This document shows, in pieces, positions 45,842 to 58,900 of a stretch of 64,000 nt of DNA. The notes below the pieces were generated by a model that saw only the letters and a program-made list of their open reading frames with translations, was not told the DNA's origin and searched no databases. The translations under genes were made by a program, and so were the position numbers. Numbering within the stretch: the first letter of the stretch is position 1; each line of letters starts with the position of its first letter. The DNA comes from Ectocarpus siliculosus (Eukaryota > Sar > Phaeophyceae > Ectocarpales > Ectocarpaceae). The stretch spans positions 67,433-131,432 of the forward strand of contig FN649750.1 in assembly GCA_000310025.1 (NCBI GenBank), in the 5' to 3' direction.

Positions 45842-48800
45842 CCAGCTTTGTGCTTTGGCCTTTGCGTCCGCCGCCTCTGCTTGTAAAGATGCAAGCTGCT
45901 TCTCCGAGCTCGCCCTTGCTGCTTTGAACCTCGCCAACTGGCACGAATGAAGGAAGATCGGTACACGAAACAAGACCCATTGTTGGGGCCGGCATTTGAC
46001 TATGCCGGTCTAGCTCTTGTCCCCATTACATACCCAAAGTATTGACGCATCTACCGTTCTCCCGGATCAAGAAGTTGCCTTACTGAAGGATCGCACTTCG
46101 ACGCCGTGGGAGCCGAGGGGACACCATTGGGCAGAGGCATCAAGCCGCCCCCGTTTTTTCGAGGCCGCTTGCGATCATCGAGGCGTTATCGAGGTTTCGC
46201 TCAGACTGAACTACACAGCCAAGTGCCCAACATCGTTCCACGATGGGCGCGGACGAAAACGCCAAGATCGAGAGACACTTCTGTAACGGATCGTGCACTC
46301 TGTTCTCTTTGTTGCTTTCGTGACCGCGGCTCGTTTCGACTGTGGCCAAACTGGCCGGGAAAGACTCCATGCGCTGTTCGTGACCCAGCAATTAGCATTT
46401 GTTGGAATCGCTTGCGGTGTTGGTGATAGACAACGCAAACACGAATGTCTCCCGGCCAACCGGCTAAACGAATGAAATGAGCGTACCTGCGCCTTGTACA
46501 AGATCGAAGGCCTTCGTAAGACTGTGTCGGTGCTTGGGCGTGCATGAGGGTCTTTCTGCAGCAGCTCTTCCACGAGACTCCGCAGCTCAGTGCTGTACCT
46601 ATTGGAATATATTTCCGCAAACCACGGCGATTTCGATTGAGCCTAGACATACTATTCTTTCCGTAGGGTGTCGTGTTGGAACTGTGTACAGATCAATATT
46701 CCAGTCCCGTTCATGGCAAAGAAATAGGAACATGCGTTCGCTGAGCTTCTCGTGTGCGGACCTCTACCAAATGCTGACCCGCACTACACATGTATGGCTG
46801 GTCAACACTACACATTGACCAAGAGGATGCCACCCCCGACGACGACTTGACGTCATGTACCGCACCTGGCTGGTATCGGTTCCGGGTCTGTTTGGAGAAT
46901 CTTCGCCACCGATGCGAACGGACGACGCAGTTGGGTCATCTCGTACAGAACGCACCTTCGAGGAGGCCGAAAGGGGGCGCTGAGCGCTGATGATGCTTAC
47001 GTTTTGACGCGCGATAGAACACTTGAGTTCCGTGCAGCAACAAGTCAGGTCTACTCAATCAGACTCTGGTGCGCACGTCTCGTTCCGCCAGTACAGAACC
47101 ACGAAATACGCCTTATCCCACCCACCGCAATGCAACAACGTCACATATGAAAATGTTAGCGCTTCCCAAATCACGATATGGAACAGTGCTCTAGATCTAC
47201 CACGTGTGTACTACGGTTGGTTGTACGTGCCGCAAAATCGCCAACAAGCACGAATAATGCTACCAGGAGATCCCTTGTGGTGGCGTCGTGATCTCCGCCA
47301 AGTCAAACCCAATCCCCCCTGCTGTTCTTACCCCAAGCTCCACATGTCGGCCTTGTGACCGAATGGATGGTCGTCCAGCACCTCAGGGGCCATGTAAACG
47401 GGCGTACCACATCTCGTGCTGGCCATGTCGGCAGTGCACTCAAGAACCTTGGTGAGGCATTCAGGTGCAGCGGGCCGCAAAAAAGACACGATCTCACTCG
47501 GTAACAACCGTAACAGCGTGGCCCAGTATTCTCAACGTGGGTCTCAATTCCGGCCGGTTTTCACACAAAAACCGTGGATGCTACATGTACATGAGCTTAT
47601 TGTGGCCATGATGCGTAGCCACGTCACTTTTGGATACAGCGCAAACTTCCTTGCAGGCGACCTAACCTTGGCGATGCCAAAATCTCCGAGTTTAATCGTC
47701 CCCGAGCCCGTGAGAAAGACGTTCATCGGCTTGAGGTCTCTGTGAAGAAAATTGCTTTCGTGGATGTAGCGCAGCGCGGAAGTCATCTGCACAAACCTTC
47801 GGAGAAACAGAGGGGTCGAGTTGCGATGCAACAGTTGAATGAAGCGAAACAAGTGGATGACGTCGGATCTTTCAACCGGTAATGCCTGACCGTCCACCAA
47901 CCCCGCATAAGCTTACCAGTCAAAGATCAGCTCCTCGTCTAGCAACCGCCCATTTCGCTGCTTGATGTAGTCACCGAGATCCCCTCCGTCAGCGTAGTCC
48001 ATGACAATGCAAAGCAGTCCTTCGGACGGGCCGTGGAAGAAACTCTCCCAGAAGCCCACGATGTTCGGGTGCGAAAGGTGTTCGAGCAGAGTCGCTTGTT
48101 TGCGAGCCTGTTTCGGGGCGCGGAGGGGTGGGGGGGCAGCTGTATGGATGCGGGCAGTTTGAAGGCCGCGGCCACTTGCTTTCTCTCGATCTCGACAAAA
48201 ACCAGTTTCTCCCATTGAAACCACGGAGTTTCAGTAATCGGCAACCTTGATACAGTTCAAATGATATTGAGATAGCTCAATATCAGTCTACCAACCTATA
48301 CCTCTATTGTCGGCAAAACCATAGGCAGGCATGCTGCACGTATGCCTGTCGTATCTCGAGGTATTCTCTTCGTCGGAGTGAATCATTTGATGTAGGGATA
48401 TGTAGGAATTGGAGGGGCCTCTTTCGACGGTCGGCGGTCCCGCTCAACGTTTTTTCGGTATACTTCGATTCTTCTTGTGACCTTCGCCCAGGTCCGCGTT
48501 GAATTGAGAGTCACCATAAGCTACGTTTCCCATCGGCATGATACAAGTCAAACTTCAATAATCCGCACTCGTGCTTTTCGGTCTCACCTCACGACGGGCC
48601 TCAGGCGAGAGCATCGGTATGTTAATCTGCTTGATGATGCACGCCTGGGGTGCAGGGACAGGGAAAAGCCAGGGGGGGGGGGGGTGATGGCGCATTGAGA
48701 ATCAAGCTACATGTAGACTGAGGACTTGTTTGACGCCCACAATTCGCAAGCTCCGCTATTCAAATCGCCCTATTCCGATTGAATAGTAAGAAAACGGAGA

Positions 48801-48945
48801 CACACAGCACAACTCCTTGCGACGCTATCAACGTTGGGTCGACAACCAACCCATCACATACCTTGTTGCCGGCGATCCTAGTGCAGAGAACGGCCTGGCC
48901 AAAGCCCCCACTCACAACAACCTCGATCACGCAGTAATGGTCCAT
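45842..48945 (-). CDS. NEK-family protein kinase with degenerate ATP-site
   Basis: Eight exons join in phase: 48945-48862, 48208-48176, 48107-47917, 47796-47667, 47447-47332, 46955-46866, 46598-46487 and 45937-45842 (284 codons; the 3' end is not found). Catalytic-lobe motifs are complete: HRDLKPMN at residues 121-128, DFG at 141-143, GTPVYMAPE, then a NEK-like C-lobe ([19 protein letters not shown]) and a coiled-coil start ([20 protein letters not shown]). NEKs act in the cell cycle and in cilia or flagella. The N-lobe is odd: the glycine loop reads VVSGGFG with Val at residue 11 for the first Gly, the strand-3 lysine position holds Val33 (KLVFVEIE), and the helix-C glutamate position holds Gln43. 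The intron after exon 2 is only 68 bp. The short second exon is the least certain part of the model. Confidence 0.8.
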
Positions 48946-51900
48946 CCTGGTGCTTCAAAGGTCTTGCCGTTTATCTGCTTTCAATCAGCGACCCCCCGAC
49001 CGACCGAAACATTTGCGGAGCAGTCGAGCAAAGCCGATCCAATGGTGTGAGATGCCCTGCCAACCAAATTGATGTTTTCGTCTTCATGCAGACCTAAATA
49101 TGTGTAGAGCATCGTTTCATTGTTGGCGGTGTCGAGATCACCAGTGTGAGAGAGAGAAGAGTAGCAGGAGAGAGGGAGCCAACCCTAGGCACACGCAAGC
49201 TTCGCGCCCTGGTCCCCCCTCGAAACTGATTCTCTCGCAAGCAACGCGTGGGCGGTGGGCTCCGACTACTGGTACTTTGTATGTGCCCGGGAATGATCGT
49301 GTACGCGAACGATACTCGACCTTTCGGCTGTAAACGCAAACGTAGTAAGTACCATTTCTTGCCGTTTGACGATCTACGTAAGGTAGCTCCGGTGACGACC
49401 AAAGCAATAAACGTGTTGTCATGAATTTCGGTTGCCAAACGAAGAAATGTTTTTGTGGCTCGCGTTAAGGAGGCTTTCGCCAGTAAATCACCTTGTTTAA
49501 CCACCACATCTGTTCTTGGCCACATACGGTTCCGCCCAGTCTGTGGCGACACATTGCCAACGTATGTGGTACTTCGAGGCAGCACGCCCTGGTGTGGTAG
49601 TTTACATAAGGGTGCAGTTCTTATTGTCTTAATAGCACCCCAAGTCATGTATGTTCAGGCTTTCAACCGCACCCCCGGTGCGATAACGCCGATGGGTGCG
49701 GTCTTGTGGATTACAACACGGCGACTTTGCTCGTCCAAAGATGCTTTGTACTGGTAGCCCTTGAATGCACGTACGCTTTAATGAATAGGTGAGTGGTGCT
49801 CCATTGATACCCTTGCGGCATTGAAAGACCAACCACACGCACCCATTACAAAAAAATATGTAACAGGCAGCCACGTCCAGGGGCCTGCTCTCTCTAGCCA
49901 AGTGGCCCGCAGCCACTTCCAGTGGCATGCAGTCTCTAACCCTAAGCGGGATTATGTTATTCGATTCGGTGTCATCGAACCTCGTGCGGAATCGATTTTG
50001 TTATACCGTCCTTGCTTTTGTTGCGTACCACTGCTGTCCAATGAATACGAGGGGTGCGAAACCACCCGCCGGTGCACTGGTTCAAACCAATACGGTGGTG
50101 TACTCTAGACAATTTACTTTCGGACCCGCCTTCCTTTTCGGTCAAAGGACCCGTACTTCCTTTGTGGCGAATGAACAAATATAAGTACAGATACAGTGTA
50201 GGAGCCACCGCGGAATTGTTCGTGCTAACAAATTTTGTGTCCTTCAGGCTTCTCACGTTTGGCGGCACCTTGAGCCCGGGTGCATGAAAGTATTCTCCCG
50301 TGCAGGGCCTCTTCCTGGCTACGCGCACTCTTCCGTACAATTAAACTGACTCTAGTCCGTGCGATTATAACGGTGTCGCCGGTTACAGTAGATGGCGTCT
50401 CCTCAACGATACGCCAAAACGCGCAGTTTCAATTCCATGCCTGTCTGTTGTCTCCTTTCGCATTCAGAGAAATAATTACAGGTGGTTGCACTTTGAAATC
50501 TTTGGTCATAGGGCACGGAGGCGGAGAAGCTCTCGATTGTTTGAGACGGTCGCGAGGTATTTTTCACATCACCTTTCGTTTGACCTTGCGTTTCTCGGAG
50601 TATTCGCGCTGTAGATATTCTGCGGCATCCACCCACATATTCGGTGGAACTACACAATGAAAGCCTTTGGCGAGAAAAGAGGCGTGTCCGTCAATATATA
50701 GATCAAGAGTAGTTGTCCATCCCACGCTCGACCAACACATCAGTATCAGCTTGAAAACTCGGAGACATCACCGCCAACGAGATAACAGACTTTCGCCAGG
50801 ATTTGACCAGGAATGCTGGCGCTTTGTTTGTTGTGTTCAGAGGAATAGTTACTTTGAGTTATCGTGCAGTTGCAAGAGCCGCATTGCATGGGGCCTAGTG
50901 CAGTTCCCGGCGTTCCGGGTATCCCCCCCGCGTGGGGTGAAAACGCGCGCCAAGGAAGTCGTAACCTCCGAGCAGTGTCATTGCACAACGTGAAAATCTT
51001 CCATACTGGCCGACGAACGCGGCTCGTTTAAAAGGGTTCAGCACAGACGGTCGCCTCGATGGCCTATAGACGTACGCTCGCCAACCTACTCGTAGTGATA
51101 TGACTTCCGTTCTCTCTGGATAGAGTGAAAAATATACCTTGCAATTTCGATCGGAAACGATCAATTTCAAATTACAAACTACACGAACTTTTGCATCATT
51201 ACAACTGAACCGCAATATTGGCCAAATGTCAGAGACTCCAGAGGGGTTCCGCATAGCAGCAAACGCCCGCACATACGAGATGTTTGATCAATTTTGGTTC
51301 CACACAAACGATGCTGATACTCAACAATGAAGGCTTGTGAATGTTTGATTCCAATGATCGTTGATTGGTTTCTACACGTAAAACTACATCAATCACCATG
51401 GGGTTGGGTCTCATCTGCACCGAAAAAAGGCACCGCCATTTTCTACGGTAGTAGGCAGTAGTATTACGTTGTCTTGGCAATTCCAGCGGACCCCTTCAGT
51501 TCTCCTACCTCGAGCACTCCACACGCCATTCTTTTACAAAGACAGCACCCAGATCGACCGCAGATAGATTCCGTGATGTACCGTCTCCATTATTGAAGAA
51601 CCACTACTGTAGATGCGAGATGCCCGGCCCATTGGCTGTTGCGCCGAACAATTTCACTCATTTACACCCCCTACACACAATATATTTCTTTGGTGTCCGC
51701 TAGAAACTTGACACTGCATGCAAATGGACACCGCTGAACCGTTGTCCGAATAAATACAACAAATAAATACGAGTATTTCACGAGGGCCAGCACCAAGGAG
51801 AGGAGGGAGGTAGGGTCTTCAAGAAGAAAAAACGCCCCCGTGCGACGTTGCTCCTGCGATATGCTCCCACTGATGCATCAAGTACGCCGAGAAGGTGTGT

Positions 51901-53284
51901 GCGCGTAGACTGGCGGCGCCAGAATAGGTGGTCCTGACGAAAGTGATAGGTCTATCGCGAAAGCTCAAGGCATGATGAGCGGCTACAATACGCGCCCGGG
52001 TTGGGTCAAAACAAGTGTACACAGAATGAATTATCGTCTCGAATGACCGTCCAATTCTTGGACCCGAGCTCCCAGAGCAGCAATCTTTCCAACCGTCGGC
52101 AAATAGTCAAATGTTACTTGTTGGATGGTCACCAACGGCGGATCGTGAACGGTACGTAGGTCTGGCATATGGTACTGCTGCTTTTGAGATATTGTTCCTG
52201 TGCTCTAATACGATGTTGTCATGTTGGGGTTCTTGCACCCAATGCAGTTTCTCTCGGAGGAATACAACAACATGATGACACGGCGGAGAGGAGTAGACTG
52301 CAGCGCGCCGAAGTTGCAGCACACTCAAAGACCAACACTTCAGACATACAATAAAGGTACTCACGGGCGCAACAGCGGCACGCAACACAGGGCTATAACC
52401 TGTGATTGATGTCACAGATGGATATTTCAACATGAAAAACCCACGAACGTACATCGTACCATCCGTCACAGAAGAACTTGAGAGCTCAGCAACAGTGGGT
52501 CGCATGCACGTGCGTGCATGCATAGACTATTGTTGTCTGTGCATGGAAAGACTGTGGGCAAAAGCCTTCCTGCCGCGTTCGTACCATCGTCTCAACTACT
52601 GGTGTATACACTCTTGCGCTAAGCAGGCTATACCTGAGCCCATTGCTATGCTGTAGCAGCACGGTAACCACTCACCCTCGGAAGGAAGCAGACGACACCA
52701 ACCACGACGAATGATGAGGAAGCGGGGTGCACCAGGTGGTACGTTTCGTCGATTTCCCCCGGGTGGCATTGATGGGTTGATGTTGTCGCCACTGAGTACT
52801 CCGGGAGAGTGTAAACGATCAAGTAGTGTATGTAGGTATTCAAGGCTGCGACCTTTCACTATTCAATTAGATTACAGCTGATTCCCTCAGAATAGTACGC
52901 CGAGGAGGTCAACAAAACAAAATATTATCATGACAGCAATCAGACGAGGGTACACTGTGCGACGATGTTCCCTCTGAATTCGGGAGTTGATCGCGTCTCT
53001 GGCTCCCGAGTTGCGCAGGAAACACAGCATCTCGTGGGAGAGGCCAATACAGATCGTCTACTGTACCGTAGGCACTGAATTGTTCACATAGATAATGTAG
53101 GTCGAGGGCTGAGCAAGATACAACCCTGCCCTACCAAGACTGTAGACTCGGAGTCTCTATAGACTACTGTACTAAATACGTATGTTGCGGGTTGCTCTTG
53201 GTGCAAGTACAGAATGTACAGAAGTCTAAGTGAAGCTAGCACGACTGAAGGTATATTTTTGTGCCCTACCTATTCATGATGAAA
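48946..53284. other. No gene recognised
   Basis: About 4.3 kb. A G run lies near 48672-48684. A minus-strand frame at 49648-49094 is open for 184 codons and a plus-strand frame ends at 51330 (SETPEGFRIAANARTYEMFD), but neither shows a known motif. A TAACCCTAAGC-type sequence near 49937 is a single copy, not a telomeric array. Confidence 0.35.
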
Positions 53285-53597
53285 CATGCGGTCTAGTTGG
53301 TAGCCTCGTAACCTTCAAGAGGTCAGGTCAGGGGTTCGAATCCCGGCGTAGGCGAGCTTTTCTTGCGAAGTGAGTTTTTCTCTCGCTTCTGCTCCTGGCC
53401 AAGTGGATAGCGCTACAGTAGTTCGTGTGTACACAGAGGGAAGAGAGTGCTGAACTCTTCTAGCATTAAAAATTGAAGGCGAAGTACCGCAGGAGGGGAG
53501 GGTAGAGAGAGGCTCTTCTGTGTGACCACGGGTTGGAATAAACGGCACTAGTGCTGTGAGCGCTGATTTGAAGTGAAGAACAAAAAAAAAAACAAAA
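53285..53597 (+). mobile_element. tRNA-derived SINE, copy 1
   Basis: The 5' part resembles a tRNA with RNA polymerase III promoter boxes: A box GGTCTAGTTGGTAG and B box GGGGTTCGAATCCCGGC. About 55 bp downstream a second tRNA-like A box (TGGCCAAGTGGATAGCGC) is followed by a weaker B box (CACGGGTTGGAATAA). The element ends in an A-rich tail at about 53580-53597. A second copy lies at 62180-62486 in the opposite orientation and matches throughout, which defines the ends. Confidence 0.85.
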
Positions 53598-53860
53598 TGC
53601 GCTCCTCCGATACTCTCCAAGAGTTCCTCTTTGTATGTGGTGAGTCTTGGGCGATGCCGGTGCTAACAGGGCCATCGTGTCAGCAACCTACACAGTTTTT
53701 ACGCTGGAAGACGTTTGCTTCAGCTACATTAGAGCGGTCTGTGATGCAAATCAAACATGCAAACGGTGTTGCTCTGCTGCTCAACGGCATGCGGCGGTTC
53801 AACCCGAGAGGATTCGCCCGAAACGGCACCGCAAACCACTTCTTTGATTTTTTTTTTCAG

Positions 53861-54052
53861 TATGACACAACGAATCGGCCATCTCTATCATAGAAAAGAC
53901 AGCTACCAAACTGTCTTGTTGAGCCTGTTACCCGCAGGGGAGATGTCCCTATATGCTGTCTGGGAAATCGTAGACATACAGGTACTTTCTGACGCTATGA
54001 ATCCTCTGTCTCAGACTCTTTTCTATGATAGAGATGGTTTCGTTGTGTCATA
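53861..54052. mobile_element. MITE with 36-bp terminal inverted repeats
   Basis: TATGACACAACGAA plus CCATCTCTATCATAGAAAAG at the left end is mirrored at the right end (CTTTTCTATGATAGAGATGG, CGTTGTGTCATA). TA at both outer edges could be the target duplication of a mariner-like element. The 192 bp carry no gene. Confidence 0.75.
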
Positions 54053-54092
54053 CTATATTAAGAAAAATATAAAAAAAAGAGTCTGAGACAGA
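54005..54092. repeat. Hairpin overlapping the MITE end
   Basis: TCTGTCTCAGACTCTTTT at 54005-54022 pairs exactly with AAAAGAGTCTGAGACAGA at 54075-54092. The right arm lies outside the MITE, so the hairpin crosses its border. Confidence 0.7.
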
Positions 54093-55959
54093 TTATTTGA
54101 CCTTTGACCGAATCACACTGTTTTATGAGAAACGAACCAACAGGATCACCGTGTCGCCCACCACCAAGCTTGACTCGGTAGAGCTGACGGCTGTGGGGCT
54201 GTGGGGCGTGCAAAGAGGACAGTGGAACGCCCAGCTCCCGTCAAGCTCTGCGAACTTTCGTCTATTGTATGCATTTTCATCTGAACCACCTCCTCTCTCT
54301 GGCGACCACACGGGAGGGTTGCGTTGCAACAACAGCGCAGTGCCACCTGATGAGGCATATGTCCCGTTCCTCAGGGACATGTCCCACCTGGCAGCTGATG
54401 CTACTGCCATATGAGCTGCATGACTCCCGGAGCGCCGCTGGTTAAACTTTTCATACAGACAGACTACTGCCCGTATCTGCCTTTGAGATGGCTTTGACAT
54501 GGCCTGTATGAATGTCGACAACCTAAGTGAAGTCACCCTTTTGTATAGGTGCCATCGGCGCTATAGACAGGCAAACACACAAACGAATGCAATCAATCGC
54601 CACGTTGAGAAGGAAGGCCGGCTACAAAATGTTGAATTTCGGTCAATCGTTTTTTAGTAGGTTGAATTCAGGTCGGCATCCACCGTCGTTGGCGTTGGAT
54701 TTTGCTGCCCTTCCCAGGTGTGTCGTCGGACAAGATGCAAGAGAGCTCTATAGTCTACCTCTTGGTCTTCTTGATTTGTTGTAATATTCTTGGTACAAAA
54801 GGTGAAAAAGAGTTCATCGCAGGGTTACAGCTACAATGTGACCGTTAGTGAGTTGTAGCGGTTCTTGGCCATGCCGGGAAAGTCAATCCATGCTTACAGA
54901 TGTAAGTCAATTCACCCCATATTCTGCCATGTGCACTTCCACTCAATCTCATGTCGTTACCACCTTGTGGTTTCTATTCCCCCTCTATACTGGCACTTCT
55001 GCAGAAATACTGTCCATCTACGTAGAACCTTGTCCTTCCTTCTCATCCCGAGCCCGCGAGACGTATACAGGAGAATCCGAGCATCCAACATTCAAGTAAT
55101 GGTATCGTTCAAAGTGTAGACTATAGACTACACCATTCATCCCTCCAGCCGCGTTAGCCCTTATAGATCTCGAAGGACGTACGCATAGGCCAATGCATAC
55201 GCCGACCGAGCTTTGTGGCGTGCGTCCAGAAACACGACTGGCTACCACTGTCGTGTAGACGCCACGTTTTGTGTAACGCCCCCCCAGGTCGGCGGAGTGT
55301 CTGCCGAACAAGAGATGGTCCAAGGCAGCATCGAGGGATGGCGCATATGCTTTCAACCATATGCCAGAGAAGACGGAGGTAATCACAACACCATTGTCTT
55401 CGAGCCCACTGCAGCGATGCTGCCAGATCCACTGTGTATTGCACCCAAAACACGCCAGTTGTATGCCGGAAGCACGCGCATCGCCTCGTTACGGCCGATT
55501 TTTTCGAGATGATGGTGACTATGTAGCTGACCGGGGATATTCACGGCCCAGCTAGGGCAAAATCAGTAGTGTCGATATCGTCGTACGAACAGCTTATCGC
55601 TTCATAGACGTACAATCTGCCCCGCTCGATCCTTGTGGAGTTGTCGATTCCCCAACTATCGCTTGCTTCTTGCCCGACGTCTCTCATGAACGAACGGCTC
55701 TAGATTGTACCCATCGAGCACCCCCACGCACTCTCTCGGAAGGAGGTACGTCTCATGAGTTCCTGTGGAGAGTCGCGTGGGCCCTCCTCACCACGTATCC
55801 TGCTTGAAAAAATCTTCTCCGTGCACACGACTCCGTGTGCTCGATAGTACTCTGCTCTGCCATCTACAGTACTGAGAGCCTCTTACCGGCCACGTCACTT
55901 TCCGAGAGAAAAGTGGTTGCGGCTGCTTACCTTGATGAAGCAACCACGTGAGCATCCGG
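54093..55959. other. No gene recognised
   Basis: 3' flank of the WSC gene. Several frames of about 100 codons are open on both strands (for example 55213-55512, containing GWRICFQPYAREDGGNHNTI), none with a recognised domain. Confidence 0.35.
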
Positions 55960-58900
55960 TTAGTTGATGGTTTGGTACACCGACATGGTGTACACGCCAC
56001 CGCACACCTCGTCGGAGTCACCCGTGCAGGGCATGTCGCAGACGCCAAAACCGATGTCGTCGTAGGTGGCGAAACGGCCGCACCAGCACTGTTCCACGCA
56101 GCAGCATCAGTATGTACGTCAACAGGCGGAAGGCACAGATCTCATCATGGCGAAGATGGCAAGCATGGTGTACGAAGTACAACGAAACCCAGGTGATGTT
56201 TGGTGAGCTCAGCAGTGGCGCGGGTGTCAGGACGTAATCAATGGCCACAGAGGTGACAGAATCATCCCAGGTGATGGCCACATATATCTTCGATTTCGAT
56301 CCACAGAGGTGGAGCTTTTCCGCTGGCCGGGTCAGGAGAAGGCAACGATGAAATCGAGTCGCAACCCGTGGTTGTGTTTCGATAGTGCGATTCATCACCC
56401 TTCGGGTGTCCAAAGCACACGTATGTTGTCCATACCGACTATGCCACTTCCAAGTCTCTTGCACACATATTCACCGGCGTCGAGAGGATCAGACGACCGC
56501 AAAACAACTAGGCCGCATTCGGTTGCTTGGCGAAGCCAATGTACTACGGGTGAATCCATCACATGTATCGATCACAAAGGAACAGATAAATCCCTGAGTC
56601 GGCACATGTCTTGAGATTTATCGAGGATACCGGACAAGAAGCAAGTGCTATAGGCAATGCCGAGTCAATTAACCCTAGCGGCCGACTTCACATCGAGGCC
56701 TTCCGATTTCCACGCTCCTTGCACGACACTGCCCCACCGAAGTACGACTGACACTCTCTGAAGACGTGTACAAGAAGTCACACCTCTTCAGAATGCTGGG
56801 TTCCATAGTAGGCCGCAAACTCGTCGCAGGCGCCCTTGCAGGTCTGGTCGTGTGTGCGCGAGCAATGATTGGCCCGTTGTCCGGGTGTGGAGGGGGAGAC
56901 GTTTTGAGGACCAAATCGAAAGGGAGATGCATGTACGGAGGAGCGGGGGGTGTTGGTAGCGAGTTCGGTATCAAACGAGATGGCGAACATGGTCGACGCT
57001 TCCTGTGAAGAACCGCACGATATCGATATTGGGGGAAACAAGAACAACCAGAGCAAAACCGCCGACAGCACGACACGATATGGGCGTACAAAAAGGAAAC
57101 CGAACTGTTCCATGTTCCATGTAGACTAAATGTGAATGCGTTCGCGAAAAACGAACTTTACAAATAACCAGCCGAACGAGGTTTGGTCGAAGAACTGCTG
57201 CTCACCTCCTGGTTATTCGACGTTGAACGAACATGAACCCACTCGAAAAATCGGTCGGCGGAGTCTTGGAAGCACCCAAGGTACGCGGGGTCATGCGCGT
57301 AGACGTCCATGCTGTAGGACCCCCCGCAGGTTTCGCCGGAGTTGCCCGAGCAGGGCATGTCGCAGACTCCTTCACCGTTGACGGAGTATTGGGCGTTGAT
57401 GTCACCGCACCAGCACTGTTTTCGAAGATATGGTACAAAATACAGTAAGAGTCAGGAGTGCGGTGCAATCAGAGGACGCGGGGGTTCATCGTGTCGAGAG
57501 GAACATCAAGGTGATTCGCACAACGTGTACATAGTTCTTGGTGAAGCGAGGCAGATGGTGGTGGTGGTGTCAGCTCGTATCACCCAACACGAGAGAGTCG
57601 GCGATTGGCTCGACAACAAGAAACATTCTTCGATCCAGATACCGCCATGCCACTGAGAGGACATCCTTGGGGGTGCGTGCAGCCTCCTTGTGCTGACGAG
57701 CACCTGCAGCAGGCGTGCTACCGAGGGTATGAAAGGACGCCATGCCTGTATGCAACCGTCAGCATACCGCGAGGGCCGCCCGGCCCCCAAGCGTGTTCCT
57801 TCTAACCCAACTACGAAGTACGATAGAAGCAAGGACGGGGGCGAACGGGCAAGGGGGCACACTGATTTATCCCCGTTTCGGTGCTATTACGTTCGGCGTT
57901 GTTTTGATGGTGTTGCCTCTCGTTGCGTTTCACACGTTGCTTGAATAGTGAGGGTCCTGCGGCACAAGACGGGTTCATTGCTGCGCACCCCGGAACGTTT
58001 TTGTGACAGCGAAACTCGCACTCTGTCACGGCGGTAAGGCCGTGGTGGCGCTCCCTTTCAGCCTTCGGTGCCGCAACAACAACGGTATCAGCAACGACAG
58101 CGCACAAAAGCGAACCGTGTTGTTGGGAATGCTTACCTTTATCGAAGCCAGAATCAACCCATTAGACTAGTCAGCGCTGACTACCGTAGTCCTCCTGCGG
58201 TTTGATTTCGGCTTCTAATCAACTTAGCCGTGGGTTCTGACGACGCAAGTCTATCGATATGACTTGGCTTCTTGCCCTCGCCGCGTTTCTTTGAAGCCCA
58301 TGGGCAGGCCAGCACGTATCAACTTGGGGAAAAACTGAACACCCCGGCACGAACCGGGTGTTCTAAAACGTTTCAGTCTTGACCTGCAGTTTTTCGAGGT
58401 GGCCTTCTCACAGTGTATTAAATAAGGTGCGTAGGCTATGTCTTCGCCCACGCAATCCGTGGCACTGCGTTGGACAAGAATAACAGCACAATCAACACAG
58501 CAGAAGCAACCGAGGAACAATAACGGCGTAGCTCCGGTTGTTTGGGCTCCGATTTGGCATCTGGCGACCTCAGCAACCCCGACAATCCAAGAATCTGGCG
58601 CTTGCGAACGTCGGTGGCCCGCGCCCCAACAAGGTTTGAAGACCCATTCGGTGACACTGGTTGTATCAAAGCCTGGCAAATGGTGACGGAAAACACCGTC
58701 ATGATAAACTTTCGACCAACCCCAGACAGACCCGAACTCATCCGAATCGTATGGTTCCGAGACTAGAAGGAACTGCCACAACGGCCTCACCTCTGTAGAG
58801 TACTGCGTTCCGTAAAAGGCCGAGCCGGTGCATTGCGACGCGCAGAGCTGTGATCATTTGGGAATTGTGTGTGTCCACAGTGGTCGATCATTGGGACGAA

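Noticed and set aside
49094-49648. 184-codon minus-strand frame
   Set aside because: Ordinary composition but no family resemblance and no splice or start context; could be chance.
49930-49950. Telomere repeat
   Set aside because: A single TAACCCTAAGC-type match with no tandem array.
53287-53357. Functional tRNA gene
   Set aside because: Promoter boxes are present but the ends do not pair as an acceptor stem by eye, and the same sequence with the same long tail occurs at 62.2-62.5 kb, so it is a SINE head.
53315-53620. Open frame ending in YAGIRTPDLTS
   Set aside because: The peptide AGIRTPDL is a translation of a tRNA B-box region. This is the SINE head read on the wrong strand, as is the similar peptide at 62430.
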